64,000 nucleotides of DNA from DASXTC01 sp036505635. Its GTDB lineage: Bacteria > Acidobacteriota > Polarisedimenticolia > JACPZX01 > DASXTC01. Position 1 is the first letter of the stretch; each line of letters begins with the position of its first letter. The DNA lies in contig DASXTC010000037.1 in assembly GCA_036505635.1 (NCBI GenBank), positions 1-64,000 of the forward strand, written 5' to 3'. Below the pieces are notes generated by a model, which worked only from the letters and a program-made list of their open reading frames with translations, made no database searches and was not told where the DNA came from. Both the position numbers and the translations under genes were made by a program. Shown piece by piece: positions 18,417-28,233 of the stretch.

Positions 18417-19991
18417 ATGGCGCGAACCTCCACCGTCACCCGCAGCGCTGCCTCCCTTCTGACCTCCCGTCTCGCCGTTGCGGGGATCGGCCTGGCCTTC
18501 CTCGGGGTGAGCGCCCGATTGCTGAGCGTGGAGGAGATGGCGGTCTTTGCCGTCTACAACACGCTTTGCGGCCTTCTCACGGTCATCGGCAGCCTCGGGC
18601 TTCTAACGACCTGCATGCGGTTGCTTCCCGGCCTCCTCGCGTCGGGGGGGCCGGAGGGGCGCGGCGAGGCCGCCGGGCTGCTGCGCCTGGCGGTGGGAGT
18701 CTACGTGGCTGGAGCCGGGACGGTGACCGCGGTCCTCTGGGCCGCCGCCGGGCCGCTGGGTGAGCTCTTCCTCAAGAGCCCCCGATTCACCGGCGACCTG
18801 CGGGTCGCCGCGCTGGCGGCCCTCTGCTTCGGCCTCTACGAGGCGAGCCAGCTTCTGCTCTCGGCATTGCAGGAGTTCGGCAAGGTGGGACGGTACAACG
18901 TGGCCGCGGCGCTGGCGCAGCGGACGCTCTCCCTTGGGCTCTTCTTCCTTTTCGGATTGAAGGGATATCTGGCCGGGTTCGCCATCGGCTCGCTCTGGGG
19001 GGCGGGCCTGGGGTTTCACCGGATCGCGCCTTTCATGCGCCGGGTGACAGCGGCGCCGCCGGCAGGGGCCGTCGGGCCCGCCGGGCCGGGGCGCCGGCTC
19101 CTCTACTCGCTCCCGTTCTACGCCGACGGGTACCTTCGCTACTTCTACATGCACGCGGACCAGATCCTGGTCGGCGTCCTGCTGCCCCCTTCCAGTCTGG
19201 CGGTCTACTTCATCGCCAAGCGGTTCATCCAGTACGGACAGGTCCTGGTGTCGAGCCTCGTCGATCCTCTCACCACGAAGGTGACCGAGATCCGGACGGT
19301 CGAGCCCGCGGCGCTCGGCCGTGCCTTCGTGGACTCCCGGCGCTACTTCGTGCTGCTGTTCGTGCCGCTGGCGGCGATGCTGGCCAGTATGAGCCCCTTC
19401 CTGCTGGCGGTCGTGGGGGGCGCGAGGTACGAGGAGGGGGTGACGCCGCTGGCACTGCTGATCCTCTCGCTGCCCTTGTTCGCCCTCTTCTCCCAGACCG
19501 CCAGCTTCCTGTACGGGCTGGGGAGCCCGACCGATCGGCTCGTCACCAACCTCGTCTCGACCATCTCGCAGGCCGCGGGGATGGCCGCCTTCATGCCCGG
19601 CCTCGGGCTGGCCGGCCTCGCCCTCGCCAGGATCGCCGGCTTCGCGATCGCGGCGTGGTTCGCCCGTGTGCGCCTGCGCAGGTACCTGCGGCCCACGCTG
19701 GAGGTCGCGGGGCCCGGTCCGCCCGCTTTGCTTTGCGTCGTTCCGGCCGGCGCGATGGCGCTCATGATCCTGGTGCCTCACGGGCTCGTCGGGCGGCCGA
19801 TGCTGATGCCCCTCTACGCGGTGCCGGCGGGAGCGCTCTGCCTCGCCGGCTACCTCCTCTGGGTGCTGACACCGGAGGATCGATCGGCGCTGGCGGGCCT
19901 GGTGCCGGGGCAGGGGAGGATGGCCGCCTCCCTGCGGGCGCTCCTGGCGGGTGCGGCGGCGGGCGCCGATGCGGGCAGGCACGGGATCTGA
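18417..19991 (+). CDS. Polysaccharide flippase of the MOP (Wzx-like) superfamily
   Basis: 524 residues with about 12-14 hydrophobic segments. The N terminus (SAASLLTSRLAVAGIGLAFLGVSARLLS) and the mid-protein LYSLPFYADGYLRYFYMHADQILVGVLL segment match lipid-linked oligosaccharide transporters. Inner-membrane export of a glycan precursor is the likely role. The substrate is unknown, as no glycosyltransferases are adjacent. Confidence 0.75.
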   Translation: MARTSTVTRSAASLLTSRLAVAGIGLAFLGVSARLLSVEEMAVFAVYNTLCGLLTVIGSLGLLTTCMRLLPGLLASGGPEGRGEAAGLLRLAVGVYVAGAGTVTAVLWAAAGPLGELFLKSPRFTGDLRVAALAALCFGLYEASQLLLSALQEFGKVGRYNVAAALAQRTLSLGLFFLFGLKGYLAGFAIGSLWGAGLGFHRIAPFMRRVTAAPPAGAVGPAGPGRRLLYSLPFYADGYLRYFYMHADQILVGVLLPPSSLAVYFIAKRFIQYGQVLVSSLVDPLTTKVTEIRTVEPAALGRAFVDSRRYFVLLFVPLAAMLASMSPFLLAVVGGARYEEGVTPLALLILSLPLFALFSQTASFLYGLGSPTDRLVTNLVSTISQAAGMAAFMPGLGLAGLALARIAGFAIAAWFARVRLRRYLRPTLEVAGPGPPALLCVVPAGAMALMILVPHGLVGRPMLMPLYAVPAGALCLAGYLLWVLTPEDRSALAGLVPGQGRMAASLRALLAGAAAGADAGRHGI

Positions 19992-20010
19992 TAGGCTTTC
20001 CGCCGCGAAA

Positions 20011-23000
20011 ATGAAGAAGGCGTCCCCTCCAGGCTCCCCTGCAACCTCCCGGTCGCATCCAGCGCGGGCCCTCGCCATCCTCCTCTTCCTGATCGTCCTG
20101 GCCTGGGCGATTGCCGGAGCGTTCGGCCCCGCCACACCCCCGGGCCAGTTCACCATCCGCACCTGGATTCTGGCGGGCCGCTCGAATCCCCTCGATCCAG
20201 GCTTGAGGTGGTGCCCTCCTCTGATCTGCCGCCTCGCCTCGTTTCCTTCCGAGACGGTGACGGTTCCAGTGAGGATCGCCGGAGGGTCGGGACTCCACGG
20301 TTCCCTTCGCAGCCGTGAGGGGGTCTCCGTCATGGCGTCCGGCAAGCTGCGCCTGAGGGCCGATCGGGCCCGCGCCTCGGCTCTCGCGCGGGCTTTTCCC
20401 CGGGGATGGGGTGAAGGCGGCGCCGACGCGATGGCGCGGATGATCGGTAATTCGCTGGCGGGCTACGCGTCGGGCCTCGGCTTCGCCGATCTCGTCGATC
20501 CAGCGCGCCAGCCCGAAGGGGGAATCCCGCCTCCCGTGGCCGTGGATCTGCCGGCGATGGGATGGAGCGTCGAGGCCGGCGGGTTCCTCCGCTTCTATCC
20601 GGCCACCGAACCGGCGCGTTCGGACCTGGCGGCGCCCGCAACGGCCGGGCGGCGCGTGCTCCTGATCGGGCTGGACGGGGCCGACTGGGAGATCATCGAC
20701 CCTCTGATGAGCCAGGGACGGATGCCAAATCTCAAGCGCCTCGTGGAGGGGGGCGTCCGGGCGCGTCTCAAGACGATCACGCCCGTCCTCTCGCCGATCA
20801 TCTGGACCTCGATCGCCACCGGGGTGGGGCCCGAACGGCACGGCATCGTGGACTTCCTGGCCACCAGCAAGACGACGGGCCACCAGATCCCCGTCACCTC
20901 GAACATGCGGCAGGTCAAGGCGATCTGGAACATCCTCTCGGAGCGGGGGATCGCGAGCGGAATAATCGGCTGGTGGGCCACGTGGCCCGCCGAGCGGATC
21001 GACGGGTTCATCGTCTCGGATCGCGTGGCCTACCAGCTCTTCGGCTACCCGGACTCGGGCCAGAGCCTGAGGGGCCGGACCTTCCCCGAGTCGCTGGCGC
21101 TGGTGATTCAGCCGCTGATCGTCGCTCCGTCCCAGGTGACCGGCGTCGAGGTCGAGCGCGTGCTTCCACCGGTCGACACCCGGATCCCGGAGGCGGAGGC
21201 CCTGACGCAGAAGCTCAGGACGATCCTCGCCTCCACGAGGACCTACCAGCAGATCGGCCTGGACCTGATGACGGCCTACGATCCCGGGCTCAAGGCGATC
21301 TATCTGGAGGGGACCGACACGATCGCGCACAACTTCATGAGGTACCGGCCGCCGAGGATGGCCGGCGTCTCGGAGGAGCAGGTGGCCGCTTACGGCGCGG
21401 TGGTGGACAACTACTACCAGTACACCGACCAGGTGCTCGGAGAGCTCCTCTCGCAGGCCGACCCGCGCACCGTGGTCGTGCTCTGCTCGGACCACGGATT
21501 CCGAAGCGGCTCGAGCCGCCCCGCCAGCGATCCGCGAATCGAGAAGGGGGGCGCCGCGGACTGGCATCGCAAGTTCGGGATTCTTGCGATAGCCGGGCCC
21601 GGGATCCGACGTGGGGCGGTCCTCGATGACGTCTCCGTGCTCGACATCACCCCGACGGTGCTCGCCTTGATGGGGTTACCCGGCGCGGCGGACATGACGG
21701 GACGAGCGCTGACCGAGGCGTTCGAGACGCCGCCGGCCCTGGGGACGATCGCCACCTACGAGGGGGGCGAACCGGCGCCCACCGGTGGTGCCGATCCCGT
21801 CGGCTCGGCGGTGGATGACGAGATCGTGGCCAAGCTCACCGCGCTCGGATACATCTCACAGGAGGGGAGCAACGCGCTGAACAACACCGGTATCACGTTG
21901 ATCGACCAGGGGCGGTTCAGCGAGGCGGCCGAGATCTTCCGGCGCGCTCTGCAACAGACGCCCGGCTTCATCCACGCGAAGATCAATCTGGGACGCGCCC
22001 AGATGCTGATGAAGGACTTCGATGGGGCGATCTCGACCCTGCAGGAAGCCCTCCGGATCGACCCGGCGCAGGCCGAGGTGCACGATCTGCTCGGAAACAT
22101 CTACATGGATCGCGGCGACACGAGGGCCGCCGAGGTTCATTTCAAGAGATCCCTGGCCCTCCTGCCGGACGACACCAACGCGCACAACAGCCTCGGTCTG
22201 CTCTACGACAGGACGGGCCGGGACGAGCTGGCGATCCAGGAGTACCAGAAGGTCATCTCGATCGATCCGGACTACGCCGAGGGGTACAACAACATCGGCC
22301 TCCTGTACCGCAAGAGGGGAGACCCGCGCCGCGCGATCGAGCTGTTCGATCAGGCGATACGATCCGACCCGGATTTTCCCGGTTCCTACAACAACATGGG
22401 CCTGGCGTATCAGGACATGGGGAACCTCGCTGACGCGCGAGCCGCCTTCGTGCGTGGACTCAGGATCGACCCGAGCAACGCGGTGATACTCAACAACCTC
22501 GGCACCGTGGACCTGGCCGAGAAGCTCCTCGACGCGGCGAAGGCCCGATTCGAGGAGGCCATCAAGGCGGATCCGGAGTACTCCTCGGCCTACAACAACC
22601 TCGGGGCGGTTCTCGGAATGATGGGACGCGGCGATGACGCCTTCGAGCAGTACCTCAAGGCGGTCGAGATCGACCCGAACTACACCGACGCGCGGTTCAA
22701 CCTGGCTCGTGTGCTCATCGAGCGTGGGAAAAACCAGGAGGCGGCCGGAATGCTCGAGAAGGTGCTTGCGATCGATCCTCATTACTCGAGAGCGCACCTG
22801 CAGCTCGGGATCCTGCTTGCGCAGCAGGGGGATCTGGACGGAGCGGTGCGCCGGCTCGCCGAGGCCGCGCGCGAGATGCCCGATTCGCCCGATCCTCACA
22901 ACTTTCTCGCCGAGATTCACGCCCGGCGCGGGCAAACCGAGGCCGCGCGGCGGGAGCTGCAGACGTCCCTGGCGCTGCGGCCCGATCAGCCACAGGCGCG

Positions 23001-23043
23001 GCAGATGCTCCTGAAGCTGTCCGCAGGAGCCAAGACGCCCTGA
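20011..23043 (+). CDS. Membrane-anchored alkaline-phosphatase-superfamily phosphodiesterase with C-terminal TPRs
   Basis: 1010 residues. An N-terminal membrane anchor (ALAILLFLIVLAWAIAG) precedes a type I phosphodiesterase/nucleotide pyrophosphatase domain. IGLDGADWEI (first metal ligand), PIIWTSIATG (nucleophile region) and LCSDHGFRSG (metal ligands) are visible. From about residue 630 at least eight TPR units follow, each with the pattern NNLG...A...Y..AI..DP. The start is taken at ATG before KKASPP because it sits just ahead of the anchor; no strong ribosome site is seen. The substrate is not predictable. Confidence 0.78.
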   Translation: MKKASPPGSPATSRSHPARALAILLFLIVLAWAIAGAFGPATPPGQFTIRTWILAGRSNPLDPGLRWCPPLICRLASFPSETVTVPVRIAGGSGLHGSLRSREGVSVMASGKLRLRADRARASALARAFPRGWGEGGADAMARMIGNSLAGYASGLGFADLVDPARQPEGGIPPPVAVDLPAMGWSVEAGGFLRFYPATEPARSDLAAPATAGRRVLLIGLDGADWEIIDPLMSQGRMPNLKRLVEGGVRARLKTITPVLSPIIWTSIATGVGPERHGIVDFLATSKTTGHQIPVTSNMRQVKAIWNILSERGIASGIIGWWATWPAERIDGFIVSDRVAYQLFGYPDSGQSLRGRTFPESLALVIQPLIVAPSQVTGVEVERVLPPVDTRIPEAEALTQKLRTILASTRTYQQIGLDLMTAYDPGLKAIYLEGTDTIAHNFMRYRPPRMAGVSEEQVAAYGAVVDNYYQYTDQVLGELLSQADPRTVVVLCSDHGFRSGSSRPASDPRIEKGGAADWHRKFGILAIAGPGIRRGAVLDDVSVLDITPTVLALMGLPGAADMTGRALTEAFETPPALGTIATYEGGEPAPTGGADPVGSAVDDEIVAKLTALGYISQEGSNALNNTGITLIDQGRFSEAAEIFRRALQQTPGFIHAKINLGRAQMLMKDFDGAISTLQEALRIDPAQAEVHDLLGNIYMDRGDTRAAEVHFKRSLALLPDDTNAHNSLGLLYDRTGRDELAIQEYQKVISIDPDYAEGYNNIGLLYRKRGDPRRAIELFDQAIRSDPDFPGSYNNMGLAYQDMGNLADARAAFVRGLRIDPSNAVILNNLGTVDLAEKLLDAAKARFEEAIKADPEYSSAYNNLGAVLGMMGRGDDAFEQYLKAVEIDPNYTDARFNLARVLIERGKNQEAAGMLEKVLAIDPHYSRAHLQLGILLAQQGDLDGAVRRLAEAAREMPDSPDPHNFLAEIHARRGQTEAARRELQTSLALRPDQPQARQMLLKLSAGAKTP

Positions 23044-23062
23044 GGGGGCGGCGCGGGAGCGC

Positions 23063-25438
23063 TCACCAGCGCGCGGTCGCGGTCAGATAGAGTCCCGCCC
23101 CCGAGAAGAGCAGGTTTGGCGCCCATGCCGCGAGCATGGGGGGCAGCAACGCGACCTCCCCCAGCTTGCCGAAGGCCTGTAGCGTCGCGAAGTAGACGAA
23201 CACGATGAGCACGCTCACGCCGATCGCGAAAACCGCGCCACGCCCTTCCACCCTCAGGGCGAACGGCAGACCGATCAGCACCATCACGATGCAGACGGCG
23301 GGCACGGCGATCTTGCGGTAGAGCCCCACGCGCAATTCCCTCGTGTCGTAGCTGCGCTGCTCCAGATCGATGACGTAGCGCCTCAGCTCGCGGTAGTTCA
23401 TCTGATCGGGCGCCTTCCAGTCCTGCACGAAGTAGTCGGGCGGATCGATTCCCGAGAAGCTCAGCAGCCCGAAGGGGCGGTATTGCTCGCCTTCGGCCCC
23501 GAAGGTGCGCGTCCAGCCGTCGCGCAGCACCCAGCCTCCCTCCTGCCAGGCCGCGCGCGACGCGAACACCCGCTCCTCGATGTCGAAGGTATCGGGCTTG
23601 AAGCGGAAAACCGCGAGGTCCTGGAACTCCTGGCGCGTGCGGTTGAAGTCGCTGAAGTTGAAGAGGAGCCCCTGGCTGCCGAAGACCCAGCGGCGCTCCG
23701 GTTGGCGGTAGCTGCGCGGGCTGCGGCCCCGGATCTCGTCGCGGACCTGATTGGCCTTCTGGTTGGTGTAGGGGAGCACGGCGTCATGCGCGGCGAACGA
23801 GGCCAGGGCGACCGCCGCGCTGGCCACGATGAAGGGCCCCGCCACCCGGAAAAGGCCGATCCCTCCCGCCTTGAGCGCGGTCAGCTCGTGGTTGCGCGCC
23901 AGCACGGCGAAGCTCACCAGGGTTCCGATGCAGAGACTGATGGGCGCCACGTAGGCGAAGAAGATCTGGGGCTCGAGGTAGAGCAGGTAGGGAAGCAGGA
24001 GTGTGAAGGGCCTGTCGCTGCGGGTCAGATCGTCGATCAGCTCGATGCCGTAGAAGAGCGTGAAAAGGACCACCAGGGACAACGCCACGATCGAAGACAA
24101 GCCCAGCAGATGCCGCAGCAGGTACCGGTCGATGGTGGAGGGGAAGCGTCGCTGGCGCGGGGCTGGGGAGGGGGCTGCCGGCGCGGAGCCGGTGTCCGTG
24201 GCATCCGTTTGGCCGGGCGTCTCCGCCTGCGCCCCCTCGGCCGGGCGTCCCCCGCGGCGGGAGAAGAGGGCGGGAAGCCTCTCGCCCAGCCCCACGCTCA
24301 GACGGGATCCGGTGGCGAGCATGCCGAGCCCGATTGCGAGAAAGAGCGCGTTGCCCGCCCACATGGCCAGGGCGGGCGGTATGACATTGCGGTCCGCGAG
24401 TTGTTCCCCGGCGGTGAGCAGGGTGTAGGAGAGCATGATGACTGCCAGGCTCACGGTGAACCCCCACGTCTTTCCCGACGATCGGCGCCGCCCCAGTCCC
24501 AGGGGAAGGCCCAGGACGGCGAAGATGAGCGAGGTGGCCGGAAGCGAGATCTTCTTGTGGATCTCGACGAGCGTCTCGCTGATCTGGCGGCGCACGGCGT
24601 TACGCGAGGGACGCCCGCGCAGGTCGGCCAGCGTGTCGAGGAGCTCCGGTATCGTCTGCTCGCGCAGGTTGCGCGGCGGGGGCGTCGCGAGCGAGCGGAT
24701 CATCTCCTGCACGAAGAGATCCGGCGGGCGATCGATCGTCTGCGTGGTGGAGCGGCTGACCTGGTAGCTGTCCGGCCGGGCGCCATGCCAGGCGTGTGAA
24801 ATGACGCCGTCGAGCTGAAACTCGATCTCGCCCCGGGAGGCCTGCTGCCGCATCGAGGCGGTGCCGGCGCTGGAGAGCTCCTCTTCGCCCGTCGGGGACT
24901 TCTGGTAGATGAGGACCCTCCTGAGCGTCCCATCGGACGGCGAGGCCGCGTCGGCGTAGATGAGCATGTTGGGGATCCGTTCGTAGAACACCCGGGGCTG
25001 GATCTCGCGGTTGATGTCGGACGACAGGAAGATGCGGGCGTTGAGCTGGTGCTGCTCGTAGTTGGCGCGAGGCACCGCGTAGTTGAAGAGCCCGCCCGCA
25101 ACAAGCGAGGCGATGAGCCCCAGCAGGATGACGGGGACCAGAAGTCGACGATCGGAGTAGCCGCAGGCCCTCAGCGCGGTGATCTCGCTGTCGGTGGACA
25201 GCCTCCCGATGCCGACCAGAACCCCCAGCAGGACCGCCATCGGGATGACCAGCACGAAGATCCGCGGCGCGGCCAGCGCCAGGTACCAGGCCACCAGCGA
25301 GGCCGGCAAGTCTCTCCGGATGAACAGCTCCGCGGCCTCAAGCAGGAGGTTCATCAGAAGCACCGTCCCGTAGACCAGGAGCCCCAGGAGGGTCGGTCCG
25401 AGGATCTCTTTGAAGACGTAACGGCTGATGCGGGACAT
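23063..25438 (-). CDS. Fused LptF-LptG permease of the LPS transport ABC exporter
   Basis: 791 residues containing two complete YjgP/YjgQ permease domains in one chain. The first begins MSRISRYVFKEILGPTLLG with TM helices and a periplasmic beta-jellyroll, then a proline/alanine-rich linker (about residues 390-430). A second domain begins RFPSTIDRYLLRHLLGLSS. In most diderms LptF and LptG are separate proteins; here one polypeptide could supply the pseudo-dimer. It is convergent with the preceding gene (20-base gap), and the ATG follows CCAGGTGACC on the minus strand. Confidence 0.88.
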   Translation of the reverse strand: MSRISRYVFKEILGPTLLGLLVYGTVLLMNLLLEAAELFIRRDLPASLVAWYLALAAPRIFVLVIPMAVLLGVLVGIGRLSTDSEITALRACGYSDRRLLVPVILLGLIASLVAGGLFNYAVPRANYEQHQLNARIFLSSDINREIQPRVFYERIPNMLIYADAASPSDGTLRRVLIYQKSPTGEEELSSAGTASMRQQASRGEIEFQLDGVISHAWHGARPDSYQVSRSTTQTIDRPPDLFVQEMIRSLATPPPRNLREQTIPELLDTLADLRGRPSRNAVRRQISETLVEIHKKISLPATSLIFAVLGLPLGLGRRRSSGKTWGFTVSLAVIMLSYTLLTAGEQLADRNVIPPALAMWAGNALFLAIGLGMLATGSRLSVGLGERLPALFSRRGGRPAEGAQAETPGQTDATDTGSAPAAPSPAPRQRRFPSTIDRYLLRHLLGLSSIVALSLVVLFTLFYGIELIDDLTRSDRPFTLLLPYLLYLEPQIFFAYVAPISLCIGTLVSFAVLARNHELTALKAGGIGLFRVAGPFIVASAAVALASFAAHDAVLPYTNQKANQVRDEIRGRSPRSYRQPERRWVFGSQGLLFNFSDFNRTRQEFQDLAVFRFKPDTFDIEERVFASRAAWQEGGWVLRDGWTRTFGAEGEQYRPFGLLSFSGIDPPDYFVQDWKAPDQMNYRELRRYVIDLEQRSYDTRELRVGLYRKIAVPAVCIVMVLIGLPFALRVEGRGAVFAIGVSVLIVFVYFATLQAFGKLGEVALLPPMLAAWAPNLLFSGAGLYLTATARW

Positions 25439-25444
25439 GGTCAC

Positions 25445-25763
25445 CTGGCAGGTGTTTTCGGGCGACGGGGCGCGCGCCGGCGGGGATGTTAGACCAGCGG
25501 GGCCCGCGAATCAAAGCGTGAGCTGACCGGTGACCAAACGGCAGCCCGTTCCAGTGTCCGATAAGGAGTAGATCGGGTTCCAGCTTCCCGTCGGCATCGA
25601 TCAATGCCGACAGCGACAAGGACAACGCCCTCCGGTAGATACGCGGTTTCGGTTCTCGCCGACGCCGGAATCGTAATCCCCACCCGATCCGCAACCCTCG
25701 TCCCAACGTTCATCCCTACAAGCGCCCCCTCCCTCAAGGGCCAGCATCCCCCGGGGGGCCGTC
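25445..25763 (+). other. Chromosome-phage junction region without a confident gene
   Basis: This stretch separates the lptFG start from the first phage gene. I see no integrase, tRNA or obvious att repeat. A minus-strand reading frame of up to 82 codons (25489-25737) is open, but I cannot support it as a gene. The left end of the phage probably lies here. Confidence 0.4.
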
Positions 25764-26159
25764 ATGTCCACGCATCGTGCGCGACGACTTGCGATCCATC
25801 CTGCCGTCGATCTGTCCACCCTGAGGACCCGCCACGCCCGGCTGCTGGCGGAATACGACCGGCTCGCCGGCCGGCTGATGGTGTCCCAGGCGGAGGTCCG
25901 GCGGCTCGGGCGCACGGGTGCGCGGCACATGGACCGGATCATCGCAGCGGAAAAGCGCGCGGCCATCTCCGAGTCGGCCCTCACGGCATCACAGGGACGC
26001 CCGGCGGCGTGCGTCCGGCTCCTGCTTCGATGCGAGCGCCTGCTGTACCGCCTGAGCTACCCCCGGTGCGCCTCGTGCAAGATCCCGGCGCCGCCTCACC
26101 GTCGCAACTGCCGGATCCAGTCGATGCTCACCGCGATCCAGCAGCTCGTTCCCATCTGA
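25764..26159 (+). CDS. Hypothetical phage protein with C-terminal cysteines
   Basis: 131 residues, basic, with a helical N-terminal half (LRTRHARLLAEYDRLAGRLM) and a C-terminal CASCKIPAPPHRRNC motif that could bind zinc. ATG follows a purine-rich stretch (GGGGGG). First gene of the rightward phage block. No family recognised. Confidence 0.5.
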   Translation: MSTHRARRLAIHPAVDLSTLRTRHARLLAEYDRLAGRLMVSQAEVRRLGRTGARHMDRIIAAEKRAAISESALTASQGRPAACVRLLLRCERLLYRLSYPRCASCKIPAPPHRRNCRIQSMLTAIQQLVPI

Positions 26160-26378
26160 ATCTTCTCCGGGTCCCCCCACCCGGCAAAGCCGTCCCGTCC
26201 ACCCCGCTCCACCTACCTCCCGTGGTACCCCCGACTCACTCCCGCTTGTTCCGCACGAAGGGCAACCCGCACAGATCACCACGGGGCAGCGACTGCCTCG
26301 CGGGCGGGACGGCAACCGCTTCCACACCACGCCCGGGCGACCTTCTCGGCCGGGCTTTCAGCAAGGAGGAGCAACGCG

Positions 26379-26588
26379 ATGTTGACCCGCACACTCGGAA
26401 TCACCGGCCCTCTCGTCGGCCTGCTGATCTCGCTGGCGATGAGCGCGATCCTCACGACGGGCCCGGATTGCACGCGCCTGTCGTGCTCGCAGCAGTTCCG
26501 CGCCTGTGTCGTCAGTGGCGTGGACCGAGACGTCTGCAAGGCGCAGATGGACGTCTGCAAGGTCGAGCGCCGGGCGTCCCAGAGGTAG
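26379..26588 (+). CDS. Small cysteine-containing exported or membrane protein
   Basis: 69 residues with a strong ribosome site (AAGGAGGAG, 7 bases before ATG). One hydrophobic segment (GPLVGLLISLAMSAIL) is followed by a cysteine-rich tail (DCTRLSC...RACVV...DVCKAQMDVCK). Typical of small phage-encoded envelope proteins; function unknown. Confidence 0.55.
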   Translation: MLTRTLGITGPLVGLLISLAMSAILTTGPDCTRLSCSQQFRACVVSGVDRDVCKAQMDVCKVERRASQR

Positions 26589-26739
26589 CGCGAACAGTTG
26601 TCCCCCGGCCGGCCCGAGGCCGTCGACCCGCGAATGTCACCCCCCGTGGGACGGGCTGTGGTACCTCCCGTGGAAGAGGCCTCGATGTGCCGGGCTGCCT
26701 GACTCGGTGCGTCGAGGCCTCAGCAGCTCGGGTGGCGGC

Positions 26740-26871
26740 ATGAGTCGATGGACCTGGTATTTCACCTGCCCCGAGGGCTGGCGCGAGTTCGAGCGGGAGA
26801 TCGAGGGCGGCGGCAAGTGGGCGCTGGTGCTCATCGGCCTGGTCGCGCTTCTGGTGGCGTGGGGGCGCTGA
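26740..26871 (+). CDS. Small single-pass membrane protein
   Basis: 43 residues: a polar N terminus (MSRWTWYFTCPEGWREFE) and a C-terminal membrane helix (WALVLIGLVALLVAWG). GGTGGCGGC precedes the ATG. No homologue recognised; coding call rests on composition and position. Confidence 0.45.
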   Translation: MSRWTWYFTCPEGWREFEREIEGGGKWALVLIGLVALLVAWGR

Positions 26872-26887
26872 GGTCTTGAAACGAAGC

Positions 26888-26912
26888 GGGCCGGTGTCGC
26901 AAGCACCGGCCC
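26888..26912. other. Perfect 9-bp stem-loop upstream of the recombination block
   Basis: GGGCCGGTG (26888-26896) and CACCGGCCC (26904-26912) around a 7-base loop. There is no T-tract, so it may be an RNA structure or an operator palindrome rather than an intrinsic terminator. It lies between two gene groups, directly before the ribosome site region of the 26966 gene. Confidence 0.5.
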
Positions 26913-26965
26913 AGAGGAGCAACGCACAGACGCGGTAAGTATCCCGCAGAAGGAAGCGTGAGTCA

Positions 26966-27265
26966 ATGCCAGAACCATCGTCCCGAATCATCAACCCCTA
27001 CGTCGTCGTCGAGCCGGGGGCCTCGATCTCGGCGGCCTACCAGCCCGACGTCGCCGTCGATCCCGAGCGCATCGTGGTGCGCCTGGGCCGCGGCGGCGTC
27101 ATCCTGAAAATGCACCCAGACACCGCCGTCCAGCTCGTCGGCGTGCTGATGTCCGAGCTGAAGGTGCGCGACGAGCACCTCGAGTACCGCCGGCGACAGA
27201 TGGAGTCCGCTCAGGTCGAGTCCGTCCAGCAAGATCCGGCCAGCATCCAGGAGGGAAGGTCATGA
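26966..27265 (+). CDS. Hypothetical phage protein
   Basis: 99 residues, acidic, with a short beta-rich centre (RIVVRLGRGGVILKMHPDTAVQLVGVLMSEL, described here only in part as VVRLGRGGVILKM) and a helical tail. It overlaps the next gene by 4 bases (ATGA) and probably belongs to the recombination operon. No function assigned. Confidence 0.55.
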   Translation: MPEPSSRIINPYVVVEPGASISAAYQPDVAVDPERIVVRLGRGGVILKMHPDTAVQLVGVLMSELKVRDEHLEYRRRQMESAQVESVQQDPASIQEGRS

Positions 27266-28233
27266 ACAGGGAGACCGACGATCGGGACAACCCCCGGCTG
27301 CCGCTCGACATCCAGTCGGAAGCCGAGCACCGGATCACCGCGCGTATCGACGAGGACATGAGCCTTGCATCCATCGAGAAGCGCAGCCAGCAGGCAATCG
27401 CCATCTTCGAAGCCAGGACCCGGCTTCTGGCGGCTCTGGACAAGGCGACGATCCTGAGCACCTCATCGGCCGACTGGACGAAGTTCAAGGATCTGAAGGG
27501 CAACGAGCGGGCGATGCTCAACGCCGACGGCTGCCGGAAGGTGATGCCGCTGCACGGTGTCGAGATTTACAACCTGCGCGGGCCCGACGGCGATCCGATA
27601 TCCGAGCCCATCATCGTCGAGCACCACGAGGACGACGAGGTGTCCTACTCGGCCATCATCATCGGCGACGCGGTGTCGAAGTTCCACATCCGCCAGCCCG
27701 ACGGATCCCTGTCTGATCCGATCGTGCTTCGGCGAGAGCTGGGGATCCGGGCCGAGCGCAACAGCGACGAGGGATTCACGGGCCGCGGGGTCATCAGCTC
27801 CACCAACCGAGCCACGATGCTCAACGACCTGAAGAGCTCCACGCGCACGCTTCTGGACACCAAGGCCGTGCGCATCCTCACGGCCACCGCCAGGCGCGAT
27901 GTCACCGATCTGAAGGAGTTCGGCCTGGATCCGGTGCGCATGGTGGAAGGCGGCGGCTACGGCACCGGTGACGAGCGGCGCTCCAGCCAGGCCGCGACTT
28001 CCGAAAGCAAGGCCGACGTGGAGTCCCTGCGCACGGCGATGGTGGGCTACTGCGGAGGCGACCAGGCGAAAGCTCTCAAGCTGATGCAGGAGCTGTCGGC
28101 ATTCGATGGTGAGGGGGGCAGGAAGGTCACGGCGAAGTCCTGGGATCACCTGGCCACGCGGCCCAAGTGGCTGGCCGGCGTCAAGAAGGACTTCGACGCA
28201 AGGCTGCGCAAGGAACAGGGAGGTGGTCAGTGA
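27262..28233 (+). CDS. Phage protein of the recombination block, possibly a DNA-annealing or DNA-binding protein
   Basis: 323 residues. Not recognised with certainty. It is followed by a DUF1351-like protein and a RecB/Cas4-like exonuclease; in many phages the third member of such a trio is a single-strand annealing protein (RecT/Erf type), and the WLAGVKKDFDARLRKE tail is compatible, but I see no diagnostic motif. The C-terminal helical part (AKALKLMQELSAFDG...KSWDHLATRPKWLAG) resembles regions in phage RecT-like neighbours. Inference from context only. Confidence 0.5.
   Translation: MNRETDDRDNPRLPLDIQSEAEHRITARIDEDMSLASIEKRSQQAIAIFEARTRLLAALDKATILSTSSADWTKFKDLKGNERAMLNADGCRKVMPLHGVEIYNLRGPDGDPISEPIIVEHHEDDEVSYSAIIIGDAVSKFHIRQPDGSLSDPIVLRRELGIRAERNSDEGFTGRGVISSTNRATMLNDLKSSTRTLLDTKAVRILTATARRDVTDLKEFGLDPVRMVEGGGYGTGDERRSSQAATSESKADVESLRTAMVGYCGGDQAKALKLMQELSAFDGEGGRKVTAKSWDHLATRPKWLAGVKKDFDARLRKEQGGGQ

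Noticed and set aside
25489..25737. Minus-strand 82-codon frame at the phage junction
   Set aside because: It has a purine-rich upstream stretch but no family resemblance, and it lies opposite another open frame in GC-rich sequence, so I cannot support it as a gene.
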